This document shows, in pieces, positions 16,664 to 24,967 of a stretch of 64,000 nucleotides of DNA; positions within the stretch are counted from its first letter, which is position 1; every line of letters starts with the position of its first letter. The stretch is from Schlesneria sp. DSM 10557 (GTDB taxonomy: Bacteria; Planctomycetota; Planctomycetia; Planctomycetales; Planctomycetaceae). The notes beneath the pieces are model-generated. The model did no database searches. It was not told the origin of the DNA and saw only the letters and a program-made list of their open reading frames with translations. The stretch is taken from contig NZ_CP124747.1 of the NCBI RefSeq assembly GCF_041860085.1, positions 5,355,001 to 5,419,000 on the forward strand, in the 5' to 3' direction. The position numbers were made by a program, and so were the translations under genes.

Positions 16664-17863
16664 ATGGCCAAAAAGACCATTGCCGATGTCGACGTTGCAG
16701 GTAAATCCGTTCTCATGCGGTGTGACTTCAACGTACCACTCGACGATCAGCTTCACATCACCGACGACCGCCGAATCACCGAAGCCCTGCCGTCGATCAA
16801 GTCTGTTCTTGATCGCGGTGGCCGCGTGATTCTGATGAGTCATCTGGGACGCCCCGAAGGGAAAGACCCCGCCGAAGACGCCAAGTTCAGCCTGAAGCCC
16901 GTCTCGGCCCGCCTGAAGGAAGTTCTGGGCTGCCCGGTTCATTTTGCTGCCGATACCGTCGGTGAAGAAGCCCAGGCCAAGTCGAAAGAACTCAAGAACG
17001 GCGAAGTCCTGCTGCTGGAAAACGTCCGCTTCAATAAAGGCGAAAAGAAGGGGGATGCAGAATACGCCGCCGTCCTCGCCGCCATGGGCGATATCTACTG
17101 CAACGACGCCTTCGGAACCTGTCACCGGACCGAAGGTTCGATGGTCGCCGTTCCGAATGCCATGACCGGCAAGCCCAAGGTTTGTGGCTTCCTCGTCGAA
17201 AAAGAAATCGCGTTCCTGTCGGACGCCATCGCCAATCCCGTTCGTCCGTTCGTCGCCATCCTCGGGGGGGCCAAGGTCTCTGACAAGATCATGGTCATCA
17301 AGAACCTGTTGACGATCTGCGACAAGGTCCTGATCGGTGGAGCGATGGCTCACACGTTCACCCTCGCGCGAGGCGGGTCGGTCGGACGCAGCCGCGTGGA
17401 AAGAGACAAACTCGATCTCGCCAATGAACTGGTGGCCGAAGGGGGCGACAAACTCGTCCTGCCGCTCGACACCGCCTGCGGCGACGATTTCAAGAGCACC
17501 TGTAACAAGCAGGTTGTCCCCGTGGGCCAGATTCCTGATGAAGGGGGCTGGGAAGGGTTCGACATCGGACCGGCCACCATCGCCAAGTACTCGGAAATCA
17601 TCAAAACCGCCAAGACGGTCATCTGGAACGGCCCGATGGGTGTGTTCGAAATGCCACCGTTTGACGCCGGAACCCGCGCCATTGCCGAGGCGATCGTCGC
17701 CAGCGACGCCACCAGCATCATCGGGGGTGGCGACAGTGCCGCCGCCGTTCAGCAGTTCGGTCTGGCTGACAAGGTGACCCACGTCAGCACCGGCGGTGGA
17801 GCCAGCCTCGAAATGCTCGAAGGGAAGAAGTTTGCCGCGGTTGAGTTGCTGGATAATAAGTAA
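16664..17863 (+). CDS. pgk: Phosphoglycerate kinase
   Basis: A 399-residue glycolytic kinase that moves the phosphate of 1,3-bisphosphoglycerate to ADP. It has [27 protein letters not shown] at the start with the substrate arginine, [63 protein letters not shown] and [10 protein letters not shown] near the C-terminus, all complete. ATG at 16664 is preferred, with AGGAAAAAG upstream; a frame extension to 16613 has no support. A strong terminator lies at 17937. It is divergent from the CYTH gene. Confidence 0.97.
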   Translation: MAKKTIADVDVAGKSVLMRCDFNVPLDDQLHITDDRRITEALPSIKSVLDRGGRVILMSHLGRPEGKDPAEDAKFSLKPVSARLKEVLGCPVHFAADTVGEEAQAKSKELKNGEVLLLENVRFNKGEKKGDAEYAAVLAAMGDIYCNDAFGTCHRTEGSMVAVPNAMTGKPKVCGFLVEKEIAFLSDAIANPVRPFVAILGGAKVSDKIMVIKNLLTICDKVLIGGAMAHTFTLARGGSVGRSRVERDKLDLANELVAEGGDKLVLPLDTACGDDFKSTCNKQVVPVGQIPDEGGWEGFDIGPATIAKYSEIIKTAKTVIWNGPMGVFEMPPFDAGTRAIAEAIVASDATSIIGGGDSAAAVQQFGLADKVTHVSTGGGASLEMLEGKKFAAVELLDNK

Positions 17864-17936
17864 CCTTCGCGATTGAGCTTATGTCGCTGCGGGATGAACT
17901 CCTCATTCCCTAGCAGCGAAAGCGCCCTCGTTAGAA

Positions 17937-17978
17937 CGGAGACATCAGCCTACAATAGGGTTTGATGTCTCCGTTTCT
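17937..17978 (+). terminator. Rho-independent terminator of pgk
   Basis: Perfect 11-bp inverted repeat CGGAGACATCA (17937-17947) / TGATGTCTCCG (17963-17973) followed by TTTCTGTT, 74 bases after the pgk stop. Confidence 0.85.
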
Positions 17979-18112
17979 GTTGTGAGAGATGGCTGGTTGT
18001 CGAGAGTGACCAGCGGAGTACCGTGGCGGTCGATTTCATTGAAACGTCCTGTGAAAAGCTCCGTGGGTGCCGACCGGGCCTTCCGGGGAACATCCGATGA
18101 GGGGGAGGTCGA

Positions 18113-18619
18113 ATGTCTCTCAGTCTCGATCTGGCAGCAGCGCTGAATCCGTTAGTCGGCCAAACCTTCGTTCCGCCGAAAACGGTCTCCGTTTCTGACG
18201 CCAGCGGACTGACCATTGCCGTCGACCTGATCTCCGTCGAATCGCTCGGAGTTGCGTGTGAGGAGCTCAGTCTCACGGTCCCCGCTTTGGGAGCCGCCAC
18301 GCTGGACACCCTGAAAAAATGGGCCAGCGACCTGTGCCGTCGCGTCACGTATCTGCTGGAAAACATCGGCCCGCTCGAGTTCGACGCCCAGGGCCAGCAG
18401 GTCATGATCCGCTCAACCCCCCCCGACACGACCACAACCAGCGGCACCCGCTATTACGAAGTGATTCTGTCACTACAGGGAGGCGGCCAGTTCTCCCTCC
18501 GCCGCTACCACAACGACGGCACCGGGAACGGCAGAACCCCCGTCCCGCTCCAGATCACCCACGAACAACTCTCCAAACTCGTCAACGACCTGCTCGCCAC
18601 GATCCCCACCAATCCCTGA
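18113..18619 (+). CDS. Hypothetical protein, 168 residues
   Basis: A 168-residue soluble protein with regular hydrophobic/hydrophilic alternation (TFVPPKTVSVSDASGLTIAVDL, TRYYEVILSLQGGGQFSLRRYHN) that suggests beta sheets followed by a helical C-terminus (THEQLSKLVNDLLATI). No signal peptide or known motif. RBS GGGGGAGG lies at 18101-18108, a few bases before the ATG. Codon use is normal for the region, so it is probably real; no function can be assigned. Confidence 0.65.
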   Translation: MSLSLDLAAALNPLVGQTFVPPKTVSVSDASGLTIAVDLISVESLGVACEELSLTVPALGAATLDTLKKWASDLCRRVTYLLENIGPLEFDAQGQQVMIRSTPPDTTTTSGTRYYEVILSLQGGGQFSLRRYHNDGTGNGRTPVPLQITHEQLSKLVNDLLATIPTNP

Positions 18620-19726
18620 TCGGCAACCACCGGGACCGTCCATTCCTGACTCGCCCCGACGTCCCCGCACACACCGACCTGACTGCCCCCCGTTGAAAAA
18701 AACGCTCCAATGCCACGAGTCGTGAGTCCCCGTCTGCCCAACGGGTAGCACCGGTTGACCGGTCTTCCGCGCTACCGGTGTGCGCAGCACAAGAGGTTTT
18801 CCCTCCAAGCCCTTGATGTAGAAAGACGTTTGGAGCGCAGGTGAGTCCCTCCGAGGAACCTCGTGCGGCTGTCGCCGCCCCGGTAGCCGCGAAGCCGCGT
18901 CAACCGGGGCTACCCTCCCGAGAGTCTTCCCCGTGGGCTGTTCCCCGTGCACCATACTCAGTGGACGAAGACCGCTGGACGAGCGCGATCCACCACCGAC
19001 ATCCACATTCCCCGCCTCAAATCCGCTCCCGAAAATAATCACTTGAGCAACATGAACAAGTTGAGCAACTTCAAACCAAATCCCTATTTTTCAGGCCCCA
19101 ATGGAACTTGCTCAAACCTTCAGTAAGTCGCTCAAAATGAACAACTTCCAAACCACTTGAACAACTTCCAAAGTGTGCCGAATTCCATCCGCTGAGTTAT
19201 CCAACTCTGTCCACATCAATTTTATCAAAATCCGATCCCGACAAACCCGCTCTCGAGCCGTTGTTTCCAATCGATTGGAAGGTGAGATTCACAAGCGACT
19301 TTCATCGTGTTCGATCGCATACCACAGCACTGAATTCGTAGTACGACTTTTGACTCCAAGGTCGGATTGAGACCCCAGGTGTCCCGAAACGCGGCCGACG
19401 GGGACGTCGGCGGTCCAGGTGCCGACGCAAGAGAGAGCTGATCACTTGGGGCGACGATTCAGAGCGCGCTTCAAGAACCGCCGATTCCTTCATGGCAAAG
19501 TGATTGCAGTGTAATGTGGACCGGTGGAGATGAGTACAGTTGACGTCGGGTTGAAGCGGCGTCAACCCTCTAAGAGCCTGAGTCTTTCAATTAGTCTTGG
19601 TCCTTTTTTGGCCAGTGAATGGAGCCCCGCACTTGTCATGTAAGTGCTCTGGCTCCGCTGCTCTTGTCTTCGGCGAACAGTTCCCCGGTCATTCAAATTT
19701 GGATTGTCGGGCGCCATATGCACTGA
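18620..19726. other. 1.1-kb gene-poor region with short repeats
   Basis: No open frame here resembles a gene. It contains two GC-rich segments around 18740-18780 and 18875-18915 with the words CCGGTAGC/GGGCTACC able to pair, then an AT-richer segment at 19040-19175 full of TTGAGCAA-like words. A 13-base word GTGCCGACGCAAG at 19419-19431 recurs at 41501-41513. It could hold small RNAs or be decayed sequence; I cannot decide. Confidence 0.5.
19043..19172. repeat. Cluster of TTGAGCAA / TTGAACAA short repeats
   Basis: TTGAGCAA occurs at 19043-19050 and 19061-19068; its reverse complement TTGCTCAA is at 19108-19115, and CGCTCAA at 19129-19135. TGAACAACTTCCAAA is a perfect 15-bp direct repeat at 19138-19152 and 19158-19172, spaced 20 bp apart. 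AAGTTG-AG-CAACTT around 19059 is a near palindrome. The density of related words in 130 bp is unlikely to be accidental and could be a protein-binding array. Confidence 0.6.
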
Positions 19727-20140
19727 TCAGCGGTCCTCAGGTTCCCGCGATTCGGGGGCTGGGGCGGGTTCTGGTTTGAGGCCGAAGCCGACGGGGTCCA
19801 TGTAGCAGTCGGCGGCGAGCCACCAGGCGCGGGCGTAGCGGAAGAGGATCAGGGGCATGATCAGGCAGTAGACCAGCAGGGGGGGCGTCAGGGCCTTGTT
19901 GGAGATTTTGGCTCCGTAGTGCAGGGCCATGTAGGCGGTGGTCATCGTGATCACCATGAACCCGTAGTTGAGGTATGTTGAGCCCAGGAAGTAGCCGGGG
20001 GCTCGTTCGTACTTCAGCGAACAGTGCGGGCAGTGCGTGTGCATCACCAGCAGTGACTTGAACAGGGGGCCGACGCCGCAGCGGGGGCAGCGCAGCCTCA
20101 GGGCTCGACTCATCAATGACCCGGAATTGCTGTCTGCCAT
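19727..20140 (-). CDS. DUF983 family membrane protein
   Basis: A 137-residue protein. The N-terminus has a zinc-ribbon-like pair (RCPRCGVGPLFKSLL and HCPHCSLKYERAPGYFLGSTYLNYG), the hallmark of DUF983, followed by two hydrophobic segments (about residues 55-75 and 84-105) and a proline-rich tail. The start at 20140 is preceded by GAAGGAGAAT, a strong ribosome site. Function of the family is unknown; some members sit near cytochrome oxidase genes, but there are none here. Confidence 0.8.
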   Translation of the reverse strand: MADSNSGSLMSRALRLRCPRCGVGPLFKSLLVMHTHCPHCSLKYERAPGYFLGSTYLNYGFMVITMTTAYMALHYGAKISNKALTPPLLVYCLIMPLILFRYARAWWLAADCYMDPVGFGLKPEPAPAPESREPEDR

Positions 20141-20916
20141 GGAAATTCTCCTTCGCTGAACGGGTTGTTCGCCGCATCGGTGTGGCGTGATTTTCGGTTT
20201 GTCTGGTTGACGGGTGCCGGCACCGGTGGGTTGGCGACTCGTCCGGGTTTGACGGTTAGTCCGACTGCTCTGATACGGATTGCTGTGCCCGGTTGTGGTC
20301 CTCTGCCATTCCGACCCGAGCCTTGTCGTGCCGTTGGGGTGAGTCATTCACCCGCGAACGAACCGGCCGACCTGAGCGGGTGGCGCGTTTCTGGATTGGA
20401 CTCGGTGTGTACTCTTTCTGTTGTACAGACTTTCTATTGTACGGTGACTGGACACGAGGCGAAGCGGGAAAGATTGGGGTTGGCCTGCTTGCCGATAGCT
20501 TTTCTTGTAAACGGGAATTGCGGGACGGTGATTTCTCGGTGAGGGGAGGAAAAGTTTCTCTTGCTTGGGAGAAGGGCATGACTCGGGGTATAGCTGCGGC
20601 TTCCACGCGAGAAATGCGGCGAGACGCCTTCGGCAGCTAACGGCCCCGTCCAATCGCCCCATCCGACACGGCGGTGGGAACTGGCCATCGAGAGGCGGCA
20701 GGATGCCGCTTCTACGGCGGTGGATATGATTCCCCGGCATTGATCGACGGAACGGGATTCAGAGCCTATTCTAGTCAGTGCCGTGCGGAGGTGTCGCTTG
20801 GAAGAGCGGTTTTGCGCTGTGAATCGAGCCTCGCGTGACGCCCTGACCCACCCTGAAGAGGTTTTCTCTGTGCAGAGACAAAGGTGTCTCTGTGCTCCAC
20901 TCACCGAGTCGACGCC
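20141..20916. other. Intergenic region between DUF983 and the pseudouridine synthase
   Basis: About 775 bases with no convincing gene. Overlapping open frames on both strands have low-complexity translations and no RBS. Near 20415-20445 there is a short repeated word (TGTTGTACAG and TATTGTACGG), and at about 20690-20725 a GCGGCAGGATGCCGC hairpin. Nothing more could be assigned. Confidence 0.45.
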
Positions 20917-21582
20917 GTGATCCCAGTTCCTGTTGTCCTGTTCGAAGATAATCATTGTCTGGCGCTGTTGAAGCCGGCAGGACTGCTGACGATGGGGGAC
21001 CAGACCGGTGATCCGACGCTGGTGGACGTCGCGCGGGAGTACCTGCGTGCGAAGTACCAGAAGCCGGGAAATGTGTTTGTCGGAGTGGTTCACCGACTGG
21101 ATCGGCCGGTCTCGGGCGTCGTCCTGTTCGCTCGCACGTCGAAAGGGGCGAGTCGACTTTCGGAGCAGTTCCGGGTGCACAGCATTGAAAAGACCTATCT
21201 GGCGGTCGTCGAAGGTCGGGTGATTCAGCCGCGCGGTGAACTGCACGACGTGCTGGTCAAGAACCGACACACCAACGTCGTCAATGTGGCTCATCGAGGT
21301 GAAGCGGGTCAGGAGTGCGTGCTGGGATATGAGCGTCTGGACCGCTTCGGGCGGTTCACGTTGCTTGAGATTCGGCCGGTGACGGGACGGAGTCATCAGA
21401 TCCGGGTGCAGCTTTCTCATCAGGGCTGGCCGATTGTCGGTGACCGCAAATACGGATCACAAACGCCTGTCTCCGGTTTCATTGCATTGCATTCGTCCTC
21501 GCTGACGTTTTGTCATCCCACGACGAAGGAGCCGATCACGGTGGAGGCTCGTCAACCGGAGTACTGGGACAGTTTGCTGTGA
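20917..21582 (+). CDS. RluA-family pseudouridine synthase
   Basis: A 221-residue enzyme that isomerises uridine to pseudouridine in RNA. The catalytic block VVHRLDRPVSGVVLFARTSKGASRLSEQF contains the HRLD motif with the nucleophilic Asp; LEIRPVTGRSHQIRVQLSHQGWPIVGDRKYG is the second signature. There is no N-terminal S4 domain, so this is the short form (TruC/RluA-like). GTG at 20917 starts just before the conserved VLFEDNHCLALLKPAG; an upstream GTG at 20884 is also in frame. The RNA target cannot be inferred. Confidence 0.88.
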   Translation: MIPVPVVLFEDNHCLALLKPAGLLTMGDQTGDPTLVDVAREYLRAKYQKPGNVFVGVVHRLDRPVSGVVLFARTSKGASRLSEQFRVHSIEKTYLAVVEGRVIQPRGELHDVLVKNRHTNVVNVAHRGEAGQECVLGYERLDRFGRFTLLEIRPVTGRSHQIRVQLSHQGWPIVGDRKYGSQTPVSGFIALHSSSLTFCHPTTKEPITVEARQPEYWDSLL

Positions 21583-21771
21583 CGGATGTTTTGATGGGGT
21601 TGAAGGGGAGGGCTTTTCCCTGGTGGTACCGCGGAGCACAGCTTCGGAGAGGATTTTCGAGACAGCGGAATGGTCGGGTTAGCCCCTTTGATGGCCGTTG
21701 GGATCTGCGGGACCTTTGGTCGCTCGGCGCGGGGCTTGCTTGGTTGCTTTCGTGAAGCTGGTCCCGGTGGG

Positions 21772-21808
21772 CACTGCTTCAAGAGAGGACTCTTGAAGCA
21801 GTGGCATG
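21772..21808. repeat. Single-hairpin copy of the CACTGC/GCAGTG palindromic repeat
   Basis: Perfect 14-bp stem CACTGCTTCAAGAG (21772-21785), loop AGGA, CTCTTGAAGCAGTG (21790-21803), followed by GCAT. The ends CACTGC and GCAGTGGCAT match the composite repeats at 24.5 and 31.8 kb. It lies between convergent genes, 31 bases from the stop of the esterase gene, and could double as a transcription end signal, although no T-run follows. Confidence 0.7.
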
Positions 21809-21833
21809 GGGGAGTCACGTCGTGTCCGAAGCG

Positions 21834-22718
21834 TCACTGGGTGATTTTGAGTTCTTTCAGCCACTGCAGGGACTGTTCCTGCCAGGCGTCCCACATGGGG
21901 CCCTGGTAGCCGTTGAGGCCGTGGCCACCTGAGGGGAGTTCCAGCAGTTTGCCGGGGACTTTTTGTTTTAGCAGTGCGTTGTAGAAATCGATGCTGTTGT
22001 GGATTCCGACCGCCTCGTCGTCTTGGGCGTGGGCGAGGAAGACCGGCGGAGTCTTCGGCGTGATCTGGAGTTCGTTCGAGAAGAGTTGGATGAGTTCCTC
22101 GGAGGGATTTTCGCCAAGCAGGTTGGTCTTGGAACCGCCGTGTGTTTTCTCGTTCATCGTGATCACTGGGTAGATCAGGATCGCGAAGTCCGGGCGGCAA
22201 CTGATCTCTTTCAGGCCCTCATCCCCTTGCGGATCAGACTCACTGAAATGCGTGGCGGCGGTTGAGGCGAGGTGTCCCCCTGCGGAGAAGCCCATGATGC
22301 CGATTTTGGACGGATCGATTTTCCACTTGGGGGCTTCCAGACGGACGGTCCGGATGGCTCGTTGCGCATCGTAGAGGGGGACGAACGAGCGACCGGCGGG
22401 CAGTCGGTATTCCAGCACGATCCCCGTGATCCCGTGACCGTTCAGCCACTTGGCAATGCCATGTCCTTCGGCACCGGTCACCAGTCCTCCATAACCACCT
22501 CCGGGACAGATGACGATGGCGGTTCCATTGGGTTCCGGAGCGGGATGGACGGTGATCCAGGTCTCTTTCTCTTCGAACTGGCCGTCCCCGATGGGGGCCT
22601 GTCCTTTCCAGAGCTCAATCCGTTCCCCCTGAGGGGCGTCCTGACCGCGAAGTGCGTCCCCTCCGACAATCAAGCTGAGAATCAGGATGAGGCCGGCGTA
22701 CCGGAGTTTCACTGTCAT
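21834..22718 (-). CDS. Secreted alpha/beta hydrolase (esterase/acetyl-xylan esterase-like)
   Basis: A 294-residue protein with a signal peptide (MTVKLRYAGLILILSLIVGGDALRG). The alpha/beta hydrolase core is clear: oxyanion-hole region VICPGGGYGGLV, VLEYRLPAG, nucleophile elbow GFSAGGHLAST (Ser), a late Asp in HAQDDEAVG and the catalytic His in PSGGHGLNGY. This pattern is typical of planctomycete esterases of the BD-FAE/acetylxylan esterase group, exported to work on plant or algal polymers. Substrate not determinable. Confidence 0.85.
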   Translation of the reverse strand: MTVKLRYAGLILILSLIVGGDALRGQDAPQGERIELWKGQAPIGDGQFEEKETWITVHPAPEPNGTAIVICPGGGYGGLVTGAEGHGIAKWLNGHGITGIVLEYRLPAGRSFVPLYDAQRAIRTVRLEAPKWKIDPSKIGIMGFSAGGHLASTAATHFSESDPQGDEGLKEISCRPDFAILIYPVITMNEKTHGGSKTNLLGENPSEELIQLFSNELQITPKTPPVFLAHAQDDEAVGIHNSIDFYNALLKQKVPGKLLELPSGGHGLNGYQGPMWDAWQEQSLQWLKELKITQ

Positions 22719-23258
22719 CGTGTCGTTTCCCCTGTTCGAACCAGAAGCTGCGGGCGGCGCGTCCGCCTCGATTGAAGGAAATTTTTACGGTCTGGGAAGA
22801 ATCTCTTCAAACGAGATGCCCAGCTCGGGAGGGGGCGTGAGCAGGCGGGGTGTGAATTCGTCCGTCGTGGGTCAGGTCGCCGGGGGCAGGGCAAACGTCT
22901 CGCCGAGATATCGCGGTTTTCGGGATGTCGCGGTTCTGCAGCGTGGTTCTGAGGACCGGCCAACGAGGGCGAGCACCAGTCGGGGAGCGCAAGGGTGAGG
23001 GCGTTGCCAATCCAATTCGCTCAGCGATATATTCACAGGGGTTGATGCGGCTGGGAACAGGATGGTCTCTGGACGGATCTTCGCTTACGGGCAGGCGGCT
23101 TTCGAGGGAGGCAACTCCGTCGGAAAAGTGCCGTCGCGGGGGAATTCCAGGCAGGCCGAGCGCCTGGGTGGAACAGATGGTGTTGATCATCCAAGGGTTC
23201 ATTTCCGGTGATGATCGACCTTCACAAGATGACTCACAGAAACGGAAGAAAGTCTCCG
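22719..23258. other. Intergenic region upstream of the PQQ-like gene
   Basis: About 540 bases between divergently oriented genes. Open frames in this span on both strands have translations with no regular pattern. It should hold two promoters; none is close to consensus. Confidence 0.45.
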
Positions 23259-24515
23259 ATGCGATTAATGACGCTTGTAGGATTGGCTGTAGGGTTGGCG
23301 GTGACGATTCCGGCGAATGGCGGAAACTGGCCCAACTGGCGTGGTGCTGGTCAGAACGGGGTCGCCGAAGGCTCAAATTATCCGACTCAATGGAGCGAAA
23401 CAGAGAATATTGCCTGGAAGGTGACGCTACCCGGCCGCGGATCCTCGACGCCGATCGTCTGGGGTGACCAGATCTTCCTGACCTGCGGTGTCGACGGACG
23501 GAATGTGATTCTGTCGTACGACCTGAAGGGAAAAGAAGTCTGGCGTATGATGGTCGGTGAAGAAAAGCCGGGCAAACATAAGAAAGCCTCGGGTAGTAAC
23601 TCGTCCTGTGTCACGGACGGAACTTACTTGTACGGCTATTTCAAAAGTGGTGATCTGGTTTGTGCTGACCTGAAGGGTAAAGAGAAGTGGATCGTCAATC
23701 TGCAGGACAAATTCGGTAAGGATACGTTGTGGTGGGATCTGGGAACTTCGCCCGTCCTGACAAAAGATTTTTGCGTTGTGGCCGTCATGCAGACCGGAGG
23801 ATCGTATGTGGTTGCTTTGGACAAGAAGACAGGGGAAGTCAAATGGAAGATCGATCGCAACCTGCCGGCTCCAGAAGAAGCGAACCAGAGCTATACAACT
23901 CCGCTGGTGATCAATGACAACGGCGGGGAAACACTGGTCATTTGCGGTGCAGACCACGTGACGGCCTATCTGGCGAGTTCGGGTGAGGAAATCTGGCGGG
24001 TGGGTGGATTGAACCCCAAGCAGAACGGTTATTTTCGTTCCATCGCGTCTCCAGCCTTTCTGGATGGAATCGTGATTGCTCCTTATGCACGAGGCGAATC
24101 CGTGACCGCCATCAAGCTGGGGGGAAAAGGCGACGTCACAAAAACTCACGTGGTCTGGAAGAAAGAAGGAGAAGGTTCCGACGTTCCGACGCCTGCGGTG
24201 TCTCGGGGACGGGCCTACATCCTGGGAGACAAGGGAGTGCTGCACTGCGTCGATGTCGCGACCGGAGAGAAAATCTGGTCAGGCCAGACCGAACGCCATC
24301 GCACGGGGTTTTCCTCATCTCCGGTCATCGCCGGTGATAAAATTTATATCACGCGCGAAGACGGCAAGACGTTTGTTCTACAGAATGGGGATGAATTCAA
24401 AATCCTGGCTGAGAATGAGCTGAACGAGACCCAGACCGTCGCCTCGCTGGTCCCTGTGAATGGGCGGATTCTGATTCGAACTGACGAAGAGCTGTACTGC
24501 GTCGGCCATCCCTGA
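23259..24515 (+). CDS. Secreted PQQ-type beta-propeller protein
   Basis: A 418-residue protein with a signal peptide (MRLMTLVGLAVGLAVTIPANGG) and then the planctomycete signature NWPNWRGAGQNG. Repeated blades carry the motif pattern of PQQ enzyme repeats (LSYDLKGKEVWRM, VALDKKTGEVKWKI, AYLASSGEEIWRV, HCVDVATGEKIWSG). It lacks the catalytic residues and calcium site I would expect of a full quinoprotein dehydrogenase, so it is better viewed as a periplasmic propeller of unknown ligand. ATG at 23259 follows CGGAAGAAAG. A second member is at 42792. Confidence 0.85.
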   Translation: MRLMTLVGLAVGLAVTIPANGGNWPNWRGAGQNGVAEGSNYPTQWSETENIAWKVTLPGRGSSTPIVWGDQIFLTCGVDGRNVILSYDLKGKEVWRMMVGEEKPGKHKKASGSNSSCVTDGTYLYGYFKSGDLVCADLKGKEKWIVNLQDKFGKDTLWWDLGTSPVLTKDFCVVAVMQTGGSYVVALDKKTGEVKWKIDRNLPAPEEANQSYTTPLVINDNGGETLVICGADHVTAYLASSGEEIWRVGGLNPKQNGYFRSIASPAFLDGIVIAPYARGESVTAIKLGGKGDVTKTHVVWKKEGEGSDVPTPAVSRGRAYILGDKGVLHCVDVATGEKIWSGQTERHRTGFSSSPVIAGDKIYITREDGKTFVLQNGDEFKILAENELNETQTVASLVPVNGRILIRTDEELYCVGHP

Positions 24516-24531
24516 CACAGACGTGGTACGC

Positions 24532-24629
24532 ATGCCACTGCTTCGGAGTCTTCGCAGAAGCAGTGCGTTTTTTTGTGGGTTGAGTGGGGCGGGGACACTG
24601 CATGACCGATTACGGTCATGCAGTGGCAT
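24532..24629. repeat. Composite palindromic repeat, copy 1
   Basis: A 98-bp element with a 10-bp terminal inverted repeat ATGCCACTGC (24532-24541) / GCAGTGGCAT (24620-24629). Inside are two hairpins: CACTGCTTC (24536-24544) with GAAGCAGTG (24557-24565), and the perfect 13-bp CACTGCATGACCG (24596-24608), loop ATTA, CGGTCATGCAGTG (24613-24625). A T-rich spacer GTTTTTTTG separates them. Relatives are at 24687, 31772 (inverted) and, as a single hairpin, 21772. Confidence 0.8.
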
Positions 24630-24686
24630 TCAGGAAATCCCTGACTCCGCAGGTCGGGGCATGGCTGCGCGAACGATTTCGTTCGT

Positions 24687-24780
24687 ATGCTACTGCTTCG
24701 GAGTCTTCGCAGAAGCAGTCCGTTTTTTGTGTTGCGTGGGGCGGGGCACTGCATGACCGAGTACGGTCATACAGTGGCAT
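24687..24780. repeat. Composite palindromic repeat, copy 2
   Basis: A 94-bp copy of the element at 24532 with a few changes (ATGCTACTGC at the left end, ACAGTGGCAT at the right, hairpin loop AGTA). Both copies are followed by the same 57-bp tail (TCAGGAAATCCCTG through GAACGATTTCGTT), so the pair forms a tandem duplication of about 150 bp (24532-24686 and 24687-24837). Confidence 0.8.
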
Positions 24781-24837
24781 TCAGGAAATCCCTGGCTCCG
24801 CAGGTCAGGGCATGGCTGCGCGAACGATTTCGTTTGT

Positions 24838-24933
24838 ATGCTACTGCTTCGGGGTTTTTGGCAACGTAGCGGCTTTTTGTGTTGGGTGCGGGCCGGAGCA
24901 CTGTCTGACCGAATAGGGTTGTGCAGTGCATGC
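24838..24933. repeat. Decayed third copy of the composite repeat
   Basis: Begins GTATGCTACTGCTTCGGGGTTTTTGGCA and ends GAGCACTGTCTGACCG, then GGTTGTGCAGTGCATG. It keeps the order of the intact copies but both hairpins are broken by substitutions. It lies just upstream of the DUF1501 gene. Confidence 0.6.
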
Positions 24934-24967
24934 TTTTATTCGTGACAAAGCGCGAGAGGATTAACTG

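Noticed and set aside
16451-17782. Long N-terminal extension of the CYTH frame
   Set aside because: It is antisense to pgk; only residues from the ATG at 16450 match the CYTH family.
18740-18920. A CRISPR-like or riboswitch element
   Set aside because: The GC-rich words repeat only imperfectly, without regular spacers, and no riboswitch core was recognised. No CRISPR array was seen anywhere in the window.
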